Shown: positions 36,201-48,162 of the stretch, in pieces
Numbering within the stretch: the stretch's first letter is position 1
How the letters are laid out: every line of letters starts with the position of its first letter
Source of the DNA: Axinella damicornis
Lineage: Eukaryota; Porifera; Demospongiae; Axinellida; Axinellidae
Direction of reading: 5' to 3'
NCBI GenBank assembly: GCA_963931865.1
Contig: OZ007506.1
Location: 21,546,372-21,610,371, forward strand
Length of the DNA: 64,000 bases
The notes under the pieces: model-generated
What the model was told of the DNA's origin: nothing
Seen by the model: the letters and a program-made list of their open reading frames with translations, nothing else
The model's database searches: none
Translations under genes and position numbers: made by a program

Positions 36201-37574
36201 CTCCTCCAAACTACCAGCAAACCAGTTCATAGGGCCATCCCAAGTTACACTGATTTAACGGATTGTCTTTCATCTTATGCCCATCCCTGTCAGGATAGCT
36301 TCGAACTTGGATGACAAGTTCCAAGCTATCCTGACAGGCATGTGCTTAATTGAGATGTTTTATATCTATACACAGCAGATTGCAATTCTTGCAACTTGGG
36401 AAATCAATCAGCTTTCCCCATTGCAAGACTTATGCAATCTATTGCAAGACTTATGCAATCTATTGCAAGACTTATGCAATCTACTGTAAGTGTCCCAAGC
36501 CGAGGACTTAGTTAAAGAAACAAAGCCTTATCTCGGTCTGAAACCTCACAGTCCTTGTAACAAATCCAATTGTTGCTCATGCGTGCTTAAGGTCAACTTC
36601 CCAGCGCATCTGTGCTCTGTGTGCTATCTATTTGCCCATAGCATGGACGGGCTGCACCTGATGTCACAGGCCACAATATTATTCTTCTGTAATTATTTGT
36701 CATGAAAATGCTTGGCATGAAAGTGGTAGGTTGTAGAGTGAACTTAAGAAATGCAAGCAGCTTGAATTTATGAAGTATGCAAACAGTCATTGTAGTGCAG
36801 TTACAGCACGGTTTATGACATAATAAGTATGGGCTACAGAAACGTGACCTGGACTACGTATACTACAAGTGAGGCAGTAGCTTCTGCTTAGCTGCCATTC
36901 AAGTCTGTATTCCTATTGCCTTGCAGAAGTATAGTCACATAAAGTTATTGCGATAATGTTCTATAGACCTGCAATCACGTCATGTAAATTAAGTGCATAA
37001 GATGCAGGCAGCCATTTCGAGTGGCAAGAATAACATTGCTAGTGGCTAGTACGGTAAAAAAGTCTCCTCGCAATCTGTGCAGGGATCAGAGCAGGTATAC
37101 GCACTAACTACTTAACAGTATATTTTGTGAACTGGTATTATTCTATCTGCATGCATGCTTGGTTTGGGGGATTGTAGCTTCTTTGGTAGCTGGCCTGCTA
37201 GTGCATCAGTAAATTCCCTTGGCCATCACGAAACGCTGCTGCGTTCTCTGCATATAAGACACACAGTTGCAACTCCATTGCTAGTGAGTGGAGCCTAACA
37301 CTGCATCACAATAAAACTACTCTGCATGGAAATGGAGCAGAGCCTGCAAAGGAACACACAACGATACATCGTGAGTCTGGGCCACTGTTGGTGAGATTTC
37401 TATCGTGAGTTTTCACATATGTATACCTTTAATGTTCACTCGGTTTCTTCGGTGATTCATCAAGGCTGCAATCAAGGCTGAAATCACCACAAGCACCCCC
37501 ACCGCCACGTAGCTCCACTGAACGAGAACTGCTGCCATTGCCACCAGCACCATCATCACAATCAACCTCGCCAT
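33271..37574 (-). CDS. 11beta-hydroxysteroid dehydrogenase type 1-like SDR
   Basis: NAD(P)(H)-dependent short-chain dehydrogenase, probably anchored in the ER membrane. The substrate cannot be read from sequence. Exons (minus): 37574-37427, 36082-35992, 35684-35459, 35142-35117, 34863-34769, 34667-34611, 34349-34258, 33603-33553, 33438-33271; all phases agree, giving 317 residues. An N-terminal hydrophobic helix (residues about 3-43) is followed by the cofactor motif TGASKGIG (60-67), LILNAA, the catalytic Ser193 (VSSAAG), and Tyr206/Lys210 (YSASK). The GFFKCLRQEF and C-terminal regions match the HSD11B1/HSD11B1L type. DHRS7-type enzymes are the alternative. Fragments of the TAGCCTC element family lie in an intron near 33474-33524. 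Confidence 0.88.
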
Positions 37575-37734
37575 CTCTTTTTACTACATAATATCGAGGG
37601 GCAACCGCACTCCTGGTAGCCGCGTTGCAACCGGTTGCGACTCGACGGTAGCGCAAGCTAGGTATTGCAACTCATTCCAATTAACACACATGCCACGTGA
37701 GGACCGTCGACCGTGCGATTGAGCTGAGTCAGCA
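37575..37734. promoter_or_regulatory. Divergent promoter region, 160 bp
   Basis: Separates the ATG of the dehydrogenase (-) from the first possible ATG of the unknown plus-strand gene. It contains an E-box CACGTG at 37694-37699. No TATA box. Shared promoter use is inferred from spacing. Confidence 0.5.
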
Positions 37735-39773
37735 ATGGCGGCCCATGGAGAAGTGTTACAGCGCTCACAACTTCGCCAGCACGGTGAGTTTTGGCATGTA
37801 AGCGTCAGTGAACGACAGCGATTACGGCCGTGTGGTCAGAATCTTCGTGTGCCTTTCCTAAGAACGGTACTGCTACCGGAAGTCGAAGAGAGCGCTCGAG
37901 CAATGGCAGCCACGGCGAGACAAAAGCGCTTATATCTCCACCACCAAGGTGAGTTTCAGCACCAACTTTTTACGTTCAGGTCAGTACTTGATAGCGATCA
38001 CGGCGGTGTAGTCAGAATCTTTGTAGGCCAAGCCTAAGTACTCAAACATTATGTTAATTATGTTAATTAATTATTTACGCGGCACAATATTTCCTATACC
38101 AGGAGTGTAATATATCACTGGCACATGGTCCGCTGATGAGCTGGGTGGAGCTCGTTCTAGCCATGGATCTATATTATCCATGTTCTAGCACGGTATGGAA
38201 CTCGGACTACTAGTGCGGTGAATAGGAAATGCTGACGTCTGCACATTTAACCTACGTATCTCTGCGAAGATGTGGGGCGGGGCCGCGAGACTATGCAAGC
38301 GCAAGGTGCTACGGCCTACAATGTCGAATGTGGATATGATGAAATTGTAGTGCATGTGTACAAGGTGGCGAAGGTGTTTCCTGCGAATGCCTTTATGCAG
38401 ATGTTGCGCATGATACTGTAGGGCCTATGCATACATAAAGAAAAGTGGGTGGGGCTCGAACTTGGAAGACACAGGTGGCCCCTAGCCCTGTACAGTGTCT
38501 CGCGGCTAGGTCACCTGCTTTTTGGGTCGCGTTGGACACTGATGAATACGCCTCTCGCCTTCCAAGTGTGGATTAAACGGTGCACTTCGCTTCCGGTCAT
38601 GCAGCGCGCATCCTGTATGAATAATACGCTAGCTCGCAATTATTTCACTTCCAGCTACACCCCCTTGCAGCACTCTTGCAGATTTGAATGCGACAATGAC
38701 TGCCGTCGAATGTGCGCAACAGATTCATCGTGACTTGCACGCCGTTAGGACCATTGGTAAGCGACCAATCGTCTTGCAACTATTTTATCTTTCCTGATTC
38801 TCAGGTATCCAGCGATAAACGTTTTATTTGGGAGGTGGTTGTAGGGATAAAAGTTACATTTCGAGATGCATACCTTTTCCCTGCAGGATTGTCTACTTCT
38901 GAAGACTATCCCTCCAGCTCAGGCAAGGAAGAAGAGCTGAGGACAGGTTCACATTTTCCACCACACAATGGTAGGTTGTACCTATCATCACCCGGTGACA
39001 ACTCCGGGTCCCTGAGGAGGGGGAGCTGTCCACTGCAGCTGCCTGGCCAAGAGTTTGAAGCAGAAGTGAAACAAGCACCAACAAAACATACAAAAGTCCA
39101 AAGAACGGTTTCTCTTGATGAGTCGCCGTGCACCTCCCAACGCTACGGGATACTGCTGGGCACGGCTGCAGCAAAAGAAGCAGCCAAGTCATTCTGGAAC
39201 ATGGATATGCTGCAGCACAGCCTGGAGAAGATAGTCCACTATACGATACAGGAGAGATATAGTCCCTCGCTGGATAGCCTTGGCAGCAGCATCGATTCTG
39301 ATGATGGACAATCATCACCTGCCCACCTCTCTCCCAAACCACCTCCCCAGATCCATCTTCCGCCATTGCCAGTGTCCGCTCCCTCCTCCCCATTGGCCTC
39401 TCCCAGGGAAGGAAGGGGAACCAAGCTTCCATACGCCGGGCCTTCAACACACTCCTCCCCACTCCTAGTAGCTGGAAGTAGCTCCCTCCCCAACAGCCTG
39501 AATCCCTCCCCTCAGCATTCTCCATCAGTAAAATACCACGGGAGGCTTACCCCGCCATTCCTCAGTCCTAGAGTTTCGGGACAAAAGGTTTATTCTGCCA
39601 CAACCTTCAGACTGAAGCCCTTGCTGAGGCCAGCCTTTTCGATTGAAGGAAAGCAGCTGAGATTGTCTTCAAAGAAGTCACCCAAGCTCATGCCCATGCG
39701 AAAGTCCAGCTCTTGCCAGTCATTATTGACTAATAGGATCACATGTGCAAGCAATGGCACCTTGACTCCGTAA
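37735..39773 (+). CDS. Ser/Pro-rich protein of unknown function with alternative first exons
   Basis: I do not recognise this protein. The large exon 38887-39773 ends in TAA and needs an upstream exon ending in phase 1. Three short ATG-containing exons satisfy that: 37735-37783 (MAAHGEVLQRSQLRQH), 37903-37948 (MAATARQKRLYLHHQ) and 38696-38756 (MTAVECAQQIHRDLHAVRTI). Each ends at a good GTGAGT or GTAAGC donor, giving products of 311, 310 or 315 residues. The first two sit in diverged tandem copies. The body has a short helical stretch around AAAKEAAKSFWNMDMLQHSLEKIV, then long Ser/Pro-rich low-complexity sequence with many SP and RxxS sites (RTVSLDESP, LTPPFLSPR, RKSSSCQSL), suggesting a phosphorylated, largely disordered adaptor or regulator. 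That is inference. Confidence 0.75.
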
Positions 39774-40798
39774 AAGGTGCTTGATGATGATTGTAACTGA
39801 CGTTCTTTTGTGGCCACTGCATATTTTATATCATTGTTAGCTAACTCTCTGAGAGTGTCATTTCATGCACATTCAGTGAATGTAAAGAGCAAACATTAAT
39901 GATGGTGGAAAATTCAAATGTTGACAGCTGCTGTGACTGCCATTATTTGAAAATAGAATTATGACGTAGCCATATAATGATCATAATGGACATAAGTGCA
40001 GCTAATAATGCCTCATGACTATGACACATGACACTCAACTGAACAAGAATCATTTGCTCGATGATCACATTCACACTGAGGTCATAATGGAGATTAGTAT
40101 GTGGTGGGTCGACTGTGCAGCTATAGCCCTCCCTTGTTGACTCATGCAACTCAACGGCCGAGTCCAGAACCTGCGTGTAGTGTGCACGACTAGACTGCAT
40201 GTGTGAGCTTCATATTTGATTATGTAGTGGATGTCAAATCTACAGAACAGCTAGGCAAACTTTACAAAGAGAACTGAAAATCGCCTGTATACACTAGCTG
40301 TTATCTGTACAATGAACCAATGCTTCAATATCTTGACCTATATAGGCCCGCAAGAGCCAATAAAACCGTTGCAATTGAAGCTCAGCTTTCAGCAGTCCCC
40401 TCCCCCATACACAAGCTGCGATACAAGAAAGAGTGTATTGTAAGTGACCTGCGGCTTAGATGGCAGTGGGACTGTGTATATGCATATCTCGGGAAAGCAT
40501 TAGTAGTCTTTAGAGAGAAATGTCCAACATATAGCTGTCAGAGTCACATTGCAAGACTGAAAGTACACAGCACAACTCTCATACTCTCCCCACGCACACG
40601 CACACACACACACACACATGGTTACCAAAACAAATTCATTTGTGAAATGAAACAAACATCAACACCATTCATAGACAAGTGCTACTCACTACCATGACTA
40701 CCATTAGTCTGCAGTACTGACGCAACCAACAGCTGCCAGGGTGGTCCAGGAGCTTCACTGCACTCCCTGTGTCTGACAACGTGAGGACACACACACAG
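39774..40798. other. Convergent intergenic region
   Basis: Between the unknown plus-strand gene and PEX7. No supported exon. It has a short (CA)n near 40595-40617 and AATAAA on the plus strand near 40361. Probably 3' UTRs plus spacer. Confidence 0.5.
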
Positions 40799-42099
40799 TC
40801 ATGGCTGCTCAGGTGCTGGGGCAAGGCTAGGGGGGAAGTAGATCTTGACCGTACGATCCCAGGAGCAGTCAGCAAGCTGGAGGGAGGAGGATTCAGGGGG
40901 AGGGGGAGGGAGGGGGATTCCCAGGGGATTCCATTAGCTAGGCTTGCATCACACATCAATTTAAATGGATGATGACACATTCAAAGCCCCTATATGGTGT
41001 GTAAACAATCATTACGCCATCCCATACCTCCACCAACAACACAGCATAAACTCATTCCGAGGCCACCTGGGAATGAGGACTCACGCTGCATCGTTTAAGG
41101 CAAGAACAAGAAGCACAAAGAAAATCACTGCGAATGACACGGAAGCAGAAAGCAGTAACGGTGCAGTGTAAAGCACGAAGTTCCCTTCCTGATAACTGAA
41201 AATGATGACAAATTTTTTTCCGAACTTCACATATGGTTTCTCCGCTCCTTTGCAGCAGCCCCTGTAGGAGGCGCAAAGCAGAGGCGCAAAGCACCTCCAG
41301 GCACCATGTCCAGGTTACTACAATATCCTAGCTGCAAACGCCTACGTATGTGTGTTTACTCAGTGGTCTAGGAATGAGGCTATGTTAGAACCTCCATTTA
41401 ACTGTACCGACCTTGCCAGGAGCCAGGGTGCTGAAGTCGAGGCCAAAGGTGAACTCAGAGTGGTGGGAAACCGTCTCCACCAGGGGCACCACGGGATGGC
41501 CAATGTCCCACAACCTGTATGGACAAGTGCAGCTGCCGGACTCATCGGTGACCTTTGACCTCATTGGAAAGCTAGTCATAGGACATGGTACATATGCTGA
41601 CTTTGGAGATATACACACACTCATGCACACACACACACACACACAAATTGTCATGTACCTGACAGTGAAGTCGTAGGAGCAGGAGGCAACCATGTTGCCG
41701 TGGTAGGGATCACACTTCACCCTCCTTACGGCCTGTGTGTGCCCTCCTCTGAGCGTCATCAACGGACCAGCCAGCTGTCGGATGTCCCACCCTCTGCACA
41801 CACACACACACATACACAGAGGATACTCGTGGATCCATGCGGTATGTGGGAACAAGGCTACAGACTGACCTTATAGTAGTGTCAACCGAAGCTGTGAATA
41901 TCATATTCTGACGAGAGAGAATTAGCTGTTAACACACTTCACCCAGCTCCCCAGCTCCCATCTCTCTCTCTCTCTCTCTCACACCTGATCATACTTGCTC
42001 CAGTCGCAGGAGAGGACCTCCCCACTGTGGGTATGTATGGAAGCAGTGGAGTGCGGGGGATGGGACGAGTCCCACAGACGAAGGGTCTCATCTCCTGAA

Positions 42100-42140
<41 letters not shown>

Positions 42141-45100
42141 AGTCAGTAAACATGTCTTCCTTTTGTCAAGGGACCAGGTGGTGATTAGTGCCGTCCCTTG
42201 CTCCTATGGACAGCAGCCCCTTTCCCAAGCATGTGTGCCTGGGAATGAGGCCATAGTCACATGTACCTATGTATACCACTAATCCCATTTGTGCATGCAC
42301 ACCCACACGCACACGCACACACACACGCACACGCACACACACACAGCCAAATTTGGAGTTGCATTGAAATTGATTAGCAACATTTACTGATACAGTAAGA
42401 TCACAGCTGGCTGTGAGAGAGATTGGTACACATGTCCCAGAGGAACCAATGGTCAGTTGGTCAAATGAGAGACAAAGACACATATACGATTGTCAAGGTT
42501 ACTGCTTGCAAACAGGTTGTCATGTGAGGTGGTACAGTAAGGAGAGAAACATCACAGGTGATGGTGAGAAAGATTGGTACACCCATTGCTAATGGTCAGT
42601 TGAGAGATTGGGATACAATGATACAGCACCTGGAAAACAGATGCGTCGTCGAGGTTACACTGCAAACCGGATGAGAGAAACAGGTCAAGATACACACAAT
42701 GGGGTCAGATTCAGAAACCAGGTTACGTTGCAAACAGGTTGAAACACCTGTGATTTTGTGACAATTTTGAATTGCAAACAGATTGAGAAAACTTCTAGGC
42801 TGAGAGTGTTGAGGTCAAAGTACATGTTAGAGTAGTTGTAGTTTGCACAGGCCACTGGGCCAAGAGACACTCCGCTTCTGCTTGTCATAGACTCTAAACA
42901 AACGTTGAATATCACGAATGAGTTTCTTAAGCTCCGGATCTTGACTCTCAGTGAAGACGTCCAGTTGAGAGACGGATTGCTTCATCTGGACCTTGATGTC
43001 CAAACACTGCTGTGCTGCGGAATTGATACGGCTCCGAGAAACACTTTTCGTCTTCCAAATCTTCTTTTGAATTTCAGCTTGTTTCTTGGAAAACCCTGAG
43101 TTCACATTCTCTAGTTCTTGTCTCAGACTCGAGATTTCCACCTTCCTCTGCTCCAATTCTGCACACAAAGATGTCTTCTCTTCATGTAGACTGTGATTTT
43201 CTGATCTCAAACTAACAACTACTTCCCCCAAATCCTGTATTTCCTGTTTGCTGTCTTCTAACGTCCTGCTGTGCTCCACCCTCTCGGTCTCCTGCGCCAG
43301 CTCCAACTCCTCGCAGCGTTTGGCAAGCTGTCGTACAGCTGAAGCCATGCCTTCGTGATCTGCCATCTTCGAAGACAGCTGACTTTCAAGGCGTGCTTTC
43401 TCCTTCATGTGCTGTGATTCTGCCTGCTTGAGTTCCTCTTGATAACCAGAGATTTCAGCTTCGTAGCCTTCGCATCGTTGTTCGGCTGCCTCCAGCTGAT
43501 CAGCAAGTTGCACCAATTCTTTGCTTGTTTTCTGCACCTGAAACTTTGTCTGGGCCACCTCTGCGCTCTGCTCCTCCACCTCCAGCTCTTTCTCACTGTA
43601 GCTAGCGACAACAAACTCCTCCAAGTTGTGCAGTTTTGACGTAAGCTCTCTTCGAAACTCTGGCTGAGTGATGCAAGCTAGTCGTGCAGCATCGGAACCG
43701 GGGACACTCATGGAGTGTCTGGGAGACCGCATGCACTGCAGATCATCCACGATTGGCAGGGGCTGGGGAGCTCCTACGATGCTGGAGCTTGAGTTCTGAG
43801 AGGTTTCAGGACTGGGAGAGAGGAAGAATTGAACCAACGCAGAGGGCTTGGGTTCGGGGAGGGTCAAGTTTGGGGGTACACTGTCAGACGGTCGCATGGT
43901 CGAAGGGGGAGGTGGTCCTGCCACAGCACCATGACGACTGGCCAGTGGCTGGTCTGTAGGATCACTCTCTGCCTCGAGAGGGGCATGCAGCAGCTGCCCA
44001 GCTGGGTCGGTGGGGGTCTCCGTATGGTAGCTGTCCAGAGGTGGGTCGGTGGGGGTCTCTGTACGGTAGCTGTCCAGAGGTGGGTAGGTGGGGGTCTCCG
44101 TACGGTAGCTGCCCAGAGGTGGGTTCAACATGTGATCACAGTCACCCTGGAGCTTCTCTGCTAGGTGCATCAGAGGTGGAAGAGATGTCAGGACCCTCAT
44201 GAAGGTGCTAAAGGCAGTTGGGTTAGTCTTGACCTGGCTTTCCACGGCAACCAGAAGGTCAAGTGTTCTCTGGTTCTTATCTCTCATTCTTAATAACACT
44301 TTGTCCCTACATTCCGGCGTGATGAAGTCATGCTGGTACAGCAGTGGTGTAAGAGCATCCAGCTCCTCCTTGAGGCCATCCTTCAGGTAGGCAAAGTTCT
44401 TCCTAAAAACCCTAAACTCCACAGTAGCTCTAGCTACGACTGGGGCAGCCATATTAGGTACAGGTCACTATAAATCACAGGTCACTATAAATCACGTGAA
44501 AGCAAGTACTTCCTCATATCAAATTACCACTATGAATATATTATAGAGTTCATGAACTCTTGTTGTTTAAATTAGTACTCTGAGAGATACGTATATAGCT
44601 CTGAGCCAAATCTGTTCCATTTTTCTTTGCTGCAATTCACAACTGGCATTTTGGACACCATTTTCTACCAATTATGGCACATTAATTTTTGACATGTCAA
44701 TTAAGGTAGGAAACATGGGTACCGCGATCTCCGAAACCAAGTTGATGGATAAATGGGCAGCATCAAAGCGTACACAAGTTTCAGCAATACTTTGCATCAA
44801 ACTGCTCCCTCTGCTTGAAAATGCCCTAAAACTCAATTTTAAGGCCCTCTATGAAACTGAAAATTTGGACCCTCTCCAAGGCCCCACCCACACTCTGACC
44901 CCATCATCAATACACACACAAAACAGGCCCCAAAACTACGGATGGATTTACCACCTGCTCTCCTCACTTGCAGGCTACAGCCCAAAACTCACTGCCACCC
45001 TCAAAAACAGAGGTTTGGCTACCCTAGGCTTTCAAAAAAAATTCCACGCACACCAACTAAAACCGACTCAAGCCAAGGGCACTCTTCAAAAGGTCAACCT

Positions 45101-46616
45101 ACCCCCTGCAAAACTAGGGATGCTTTTCCACGTTCACCTCTCGGTTACAGAGTTTTGGCCACACATCTACTCCCTCTCACCAGCCCAGTCCAGCTACCAA
45201 ACCAGCCAAATTCTCCCTAACACGAAAATGGGTGGGGCCTGTAATGCCGAAAGGTCAACTCTCTAGAGTACCTTGGCTAGGGAGCTGTCGGAGGCTGTTC
45301 ACTTTCCAGGCTGTTCTTCGGCCGCTTCAGCAGACCCACAAACATTCTGCTCACTCCACCTAGTTATTCACACTCAGATAGCCCATCGCTACATTCAATA
45401 AGCCAGAATAGCTCTTTACTTAAAAAAAAAAAGAAGAAAAAAAGAGTGTTCAAACAAATCTTCAAAGTACCGCACGGCCACATCAGAGTACCGATTTGAA
45501 ACTTGAAAGGGCCGCTAGCCGCATCAAAGAGAGAAGCCCCCCTTGTTTATTCCGGTTGCCGCCATGGGAAAACGTAAACAGATGAATAACTCTATATAAC
45601 CGTATGCGAGTGACGTCATCTCATTAATTATTCATGAGCACAATTGCGCGATTTCGCCGATGCCGTGCGTCCTACCTTAAGCCAAAATTGGCAGAAACAG
45701 CACTCCAGTTCTATAGGGTGACTGATGTGCCATTTCTACCAAAATGGAACAATGAACCAAATTGGCAGGAACTGGTAAGTGACAGCACACCAAGTATATA
45801 TACTCGTTTGCTACATGTACACTGCCACTTGTTGTGGAGGCAAGAGTACGTATATAATTGGTAAAAAGTAGTTTCCAAATGTGCCAATTTTGGCACAAAA
45901 ACATAACTGAAAATATGGCTGCAGTGGGGTCACAATTTAGGACTTATTACTTGCATAATTAATGAGCCAGTGAAAGAAACCACGTCTGTACAATTCCCAC
46001 CCAGGGTCCACCCCAGTTTACTACACATGCATATGGTAACCCCCAAATCTTAGTGGAACATCAAGCTTTTGCTATTCACATACTGTCACCAATTTTGGAT
46101 GTTGCCTGAAGGCATCGATTCTTGGAGGAGGTTCTCACCGGATACTGAAGCAAACGTGTGCGGGAGGTGCGGAGACCAGGAGGCGGCGTACGCCATGCCA
46201 GTGTGCTCTGCAAACACTGAGATACATGCCTGAGCCTGAGGGTCCCACTGGGCGTGGTGTGTGTGTATGTACATTGGGGGGAGCACAGGAGAGGACACCA
46301 CTCTGATCACACTGACCACCTCAGGATATCAACAATGAATGGCTACACTTAAAGTAGTATCACTGAACCACTTCAGACATTACAGTACTGGTATAATTAT
46401 CATGAGCATTGGTTACTGAGGCATCCCAGGAGAAGCTTAGCCTCGGTCCCAGGCTCTCTCCCTGTTTTCTGAGGAGAGAGCCTGGGAACAAGGCTAGGAG
46501 GAGCTTACCAGCCTAATGGAGGCATCCCAGGATGAGCTGAGCACAAACTGCTCGTTTCGCATGATGCTCCAGTGCACACTGGACACCTGTGTGTGTGTGT
46601 GTGTGTGCACGTGTGC

Positions 46617-46658
<42 letters not shown>

Positions 46659-46666
46659 ACGTGTGC

Positions 46667-46731
<65 letters not shown>

Positions 46732-48073
46732 AAGGGGCTACACAGCTATCACATGTTGACGTAGATCCTGCAGTCTCACCTCAGCTGTGTGGCCACGCAG
46801 GACAGCTGCCGGACCCTGAGGGAGGGGGAGGGAAACAGTAGGCTAAGTAAGCCTGTCGACAGATATTAGGTCCTGAAAATTTATGACCCCTGGACTGAAA
46901 TAAATTATGCTGCTCGACTGCTTGACTACACTGCAAAAAGGGTTTGACTCATCGACTGTACTAGCTGTGCCGATAATGATCCTCTGAATTGCATTTTGAC
47001 CACGTGATCGACCTAATATTGTCCTTGACTGCTTGACTCATGATAAAATGCTCCTTGACCGTTGTGATCTCGACCTTAGGAAAAGTGGAGTAACTTTCAA
47101 TTTTCAGGAAATCAGCTCTAATCTCTGAGTGGAAGTGTACAGACTTGCTGTGAAGTTCAGAAGATAGTGTGGTCTCAATTTCCTCCAGCAACGATGCACA
47201 TTTCATATCTCTAGCTGTGGTTCATTAGCAATCCAAACTGGGTGGGGTAACGTGGAACAGTAGCTAGCTGCACAAAGCAGTGTGGCTAAAACTTCTCCAG
47301 TGCAAAAGGAATTCCACTTCAAGACTTGGTGCAAGTGTTCAGCAGGCATAGTGGTTTGTATGCACCGAGTCTGAGCTTGAACCTCATCTTCTCCTCAGTG
47401 CTAGAAACATTCGTTCCAAGCTACCCACCTTCCTTACTTTAATCCCCTTCTGGGGGTACCGATTTTCCAGGAGTTTTAGTAGACCCCCCCCCCCCCCCCC
47501 CCCCCCAAGCAATGGGTCAATTTTTCTCCTGCTCCACGGCATGCAACCTTCTGATTACATTTTTTACCACTATTTCACCTGTGTGACACCCTGGTCGAAT
47601 ACGAGCACGCTGCCGTCCCCTCCTGCCGCCACCAGCACTGCTTCATTCACCTCACTCCACGTAACGTCAAAGAGGCCGTCTTGCCAGCCATACCTGAACC
47701 AAAGAACTAGCATTGTCTTGAACAGGTGGATATTTTTGAAGACATTACTGACCTCCTGCACTCCCTGAACCCAGCCTGATCTTCTTCGTAAATAATCAAC
47801 ACGCCCGACCCTTGGAGGTAAAAGCAGCAAGTCCAATATTACAAGATATGTGTTCTTGACTGGCTAACTTAGGCAGAAATCAATCAGATATGACTACCCT
47901 CCCCCCTCCTGCTTTGGCCCCGCCCCTTCAAGCCCGGCAATTTTCATATTAGCAGCGTCCTCACCGGCTATGCCATAGTTCTGCGCACCCGTGAAGGCTA
48001 CTTTATGCGGAGAGTAGGGAGAAAACAGCACCTGGTAGCCATGGAAGGGAGCAGTGGGGATTGTTGCCGCCAT
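40799..48073 (-). CDS. PEX7: Peroxin-7, PTS2 import receptor
   Basis: WD40 receptor that binds the N-terminal PTS2 signal of peroxisomal matrix enzymes in the cytosol and carries them to the peroxisome. Exons (minus): 48073-47965, 47810-47753, 47693-47579, 46815-46780, 46586-46509, 46247-46139, 42094-41985, 41907-41870, 41793-41659, 41514-41412, 40876-40799. Every junction keeps phase, giving 322 residues, close to the roughly 320 usual for the family. Family hallmarks are [10 protein letters not shown] and AQNYGIAG at the start, [61 protein letters not shown], and [13 protein letters not shown] near the end. Intron 6 (42095-46138) is about 4 kb and holds a complete CARD/coiled-coil gene and a transposon. 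Confidence 0.95.
42827..44452 (-). CDS. CARD and coiled-coil protein, single exon, nested in PEX7 intron 6
   Basis: Uninterrupted 541-residue frame from ATG 44452 to a stop at 42827. Residues about 10-105 ([20 protein letters not shown]...[19 protein letters not shown]) have the spacing of a six-helix CARD, a death-fold domain for homotypic assembly; this is recognised by pattern, not by search. Next come three imperfect 14-residue repeats ([14 protein letters not shown]) near 112-150 and a Ser/Pro-rich linker. A long charged heptad region (about 270-470, rich in E, K, Q and L) predicts a coiled coil, and a short basic C-terminal segment follows. CARD plus coiled coil recalls CARD9/CARD11-type scaffolds that nucleate BCL10-like filaments, but orthology is not shown. 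It has the same strand as PEX7, so it needs its own promoter (44453-44700) or processing from the PEX7 transcript. Confidence 0.82.
   Translation of the reverse strand: MAAPVVARATVEFRVFRKNFAYLKDGLKEELDALTPLLYQHDFITPECRDKVLLRMRDKNQRTLDLLVAVESQVKTNPTAFSTFMRVLTSLPPLMHLAEKLQGDCDHMLNPPLGSYRTETPTYPPLDSYRTETPTDPPLDSYHTETPTDPAGQLLHAPLEAESDPTDQPLASRHGAVAGPPPPSTMRPSDSVPPNLTLPEPKPSALVQFFLSPSPETSQNSSSSIVGAPQPLPIVDDLQCMRSPRHSMSVPGSDAARLACITQPEFRRELTSKLHNLEEFVVASYSEKELEVEEQSAEVAQTKFQVQKTSKELVQLADQLEAAEQRCEGYEAEISGYQEELKQAESQHMKEKARLESQLSSKMADHEGMASAVRQLAKRCEELELAQETERVEHSRTLEDSKQEIQDLGEVVVSLRSENHSLHEEKTSLCAELEQRKVEISSLRQELENVNSGFSKKQAEIQKKIWKTKSVSRSRINSAAQQCLDIKVQMKQSVSQLDVFTESQDPELKKLIRDIQRLFRVYDKQKRSVSWPSGLCKLQLL
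44701..45680 (+). mobile_element. TTAA-flanked non-autonomous DNA transposon, copy C
   Basis: 980 bp including TTAA at 44701-44704 and 45677-45680; ends GGTAGGAAAC and, inverted, GGTAGGAC. It is about 97% similar to copies A and B by eye and keeps the internal frame intact (five or so amino-acid changes, for example KASFQK to KGTLQK). Its poly-A run is interrupted by G residues, unlike A and B, so it is an older or separate insertion. It lies in PEX7 intron 6, upstream of the nested CARD gene. Confidence 0.85.
46438..46496. mobile_element. 59-bp palindromic element with 9-bp target duplication
   Basis: TAGCCTCGGTCCCAGGCTCT and its near complement face each other around a short loop. The flanks GGAGAAGCT (46429-46437) and GGAGGAGCT (46497-46505) differ at one base. 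Its palindrome is the same as the core of the 54-bp array at 24690-26905. Confidence 0.8.
46590..46728. repeat. (GT)n microsatellite
   Basis: GT run of about 140 bp broken twice by GCACGTGTGCGA, next to PEX7 exon 46586-46509. Confidence 0.95.
47484..47506. repeat. Pure poly-C tract (23 C)
   Basis: Uninterrupted C run in the PEX7 intron between exons 3 and 4. On the coding strand it reads as poly-G. Confidence 0.93.
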
Positions 48074-48162
48074 ATGGAAGCGAGGCAAGGTAATATTAGT
48101 ATTACCCAGCATGCATGAGGCGGAGTCAGCTTGAGGTCAAGAGTTCAAATCGGCCAATAAAA

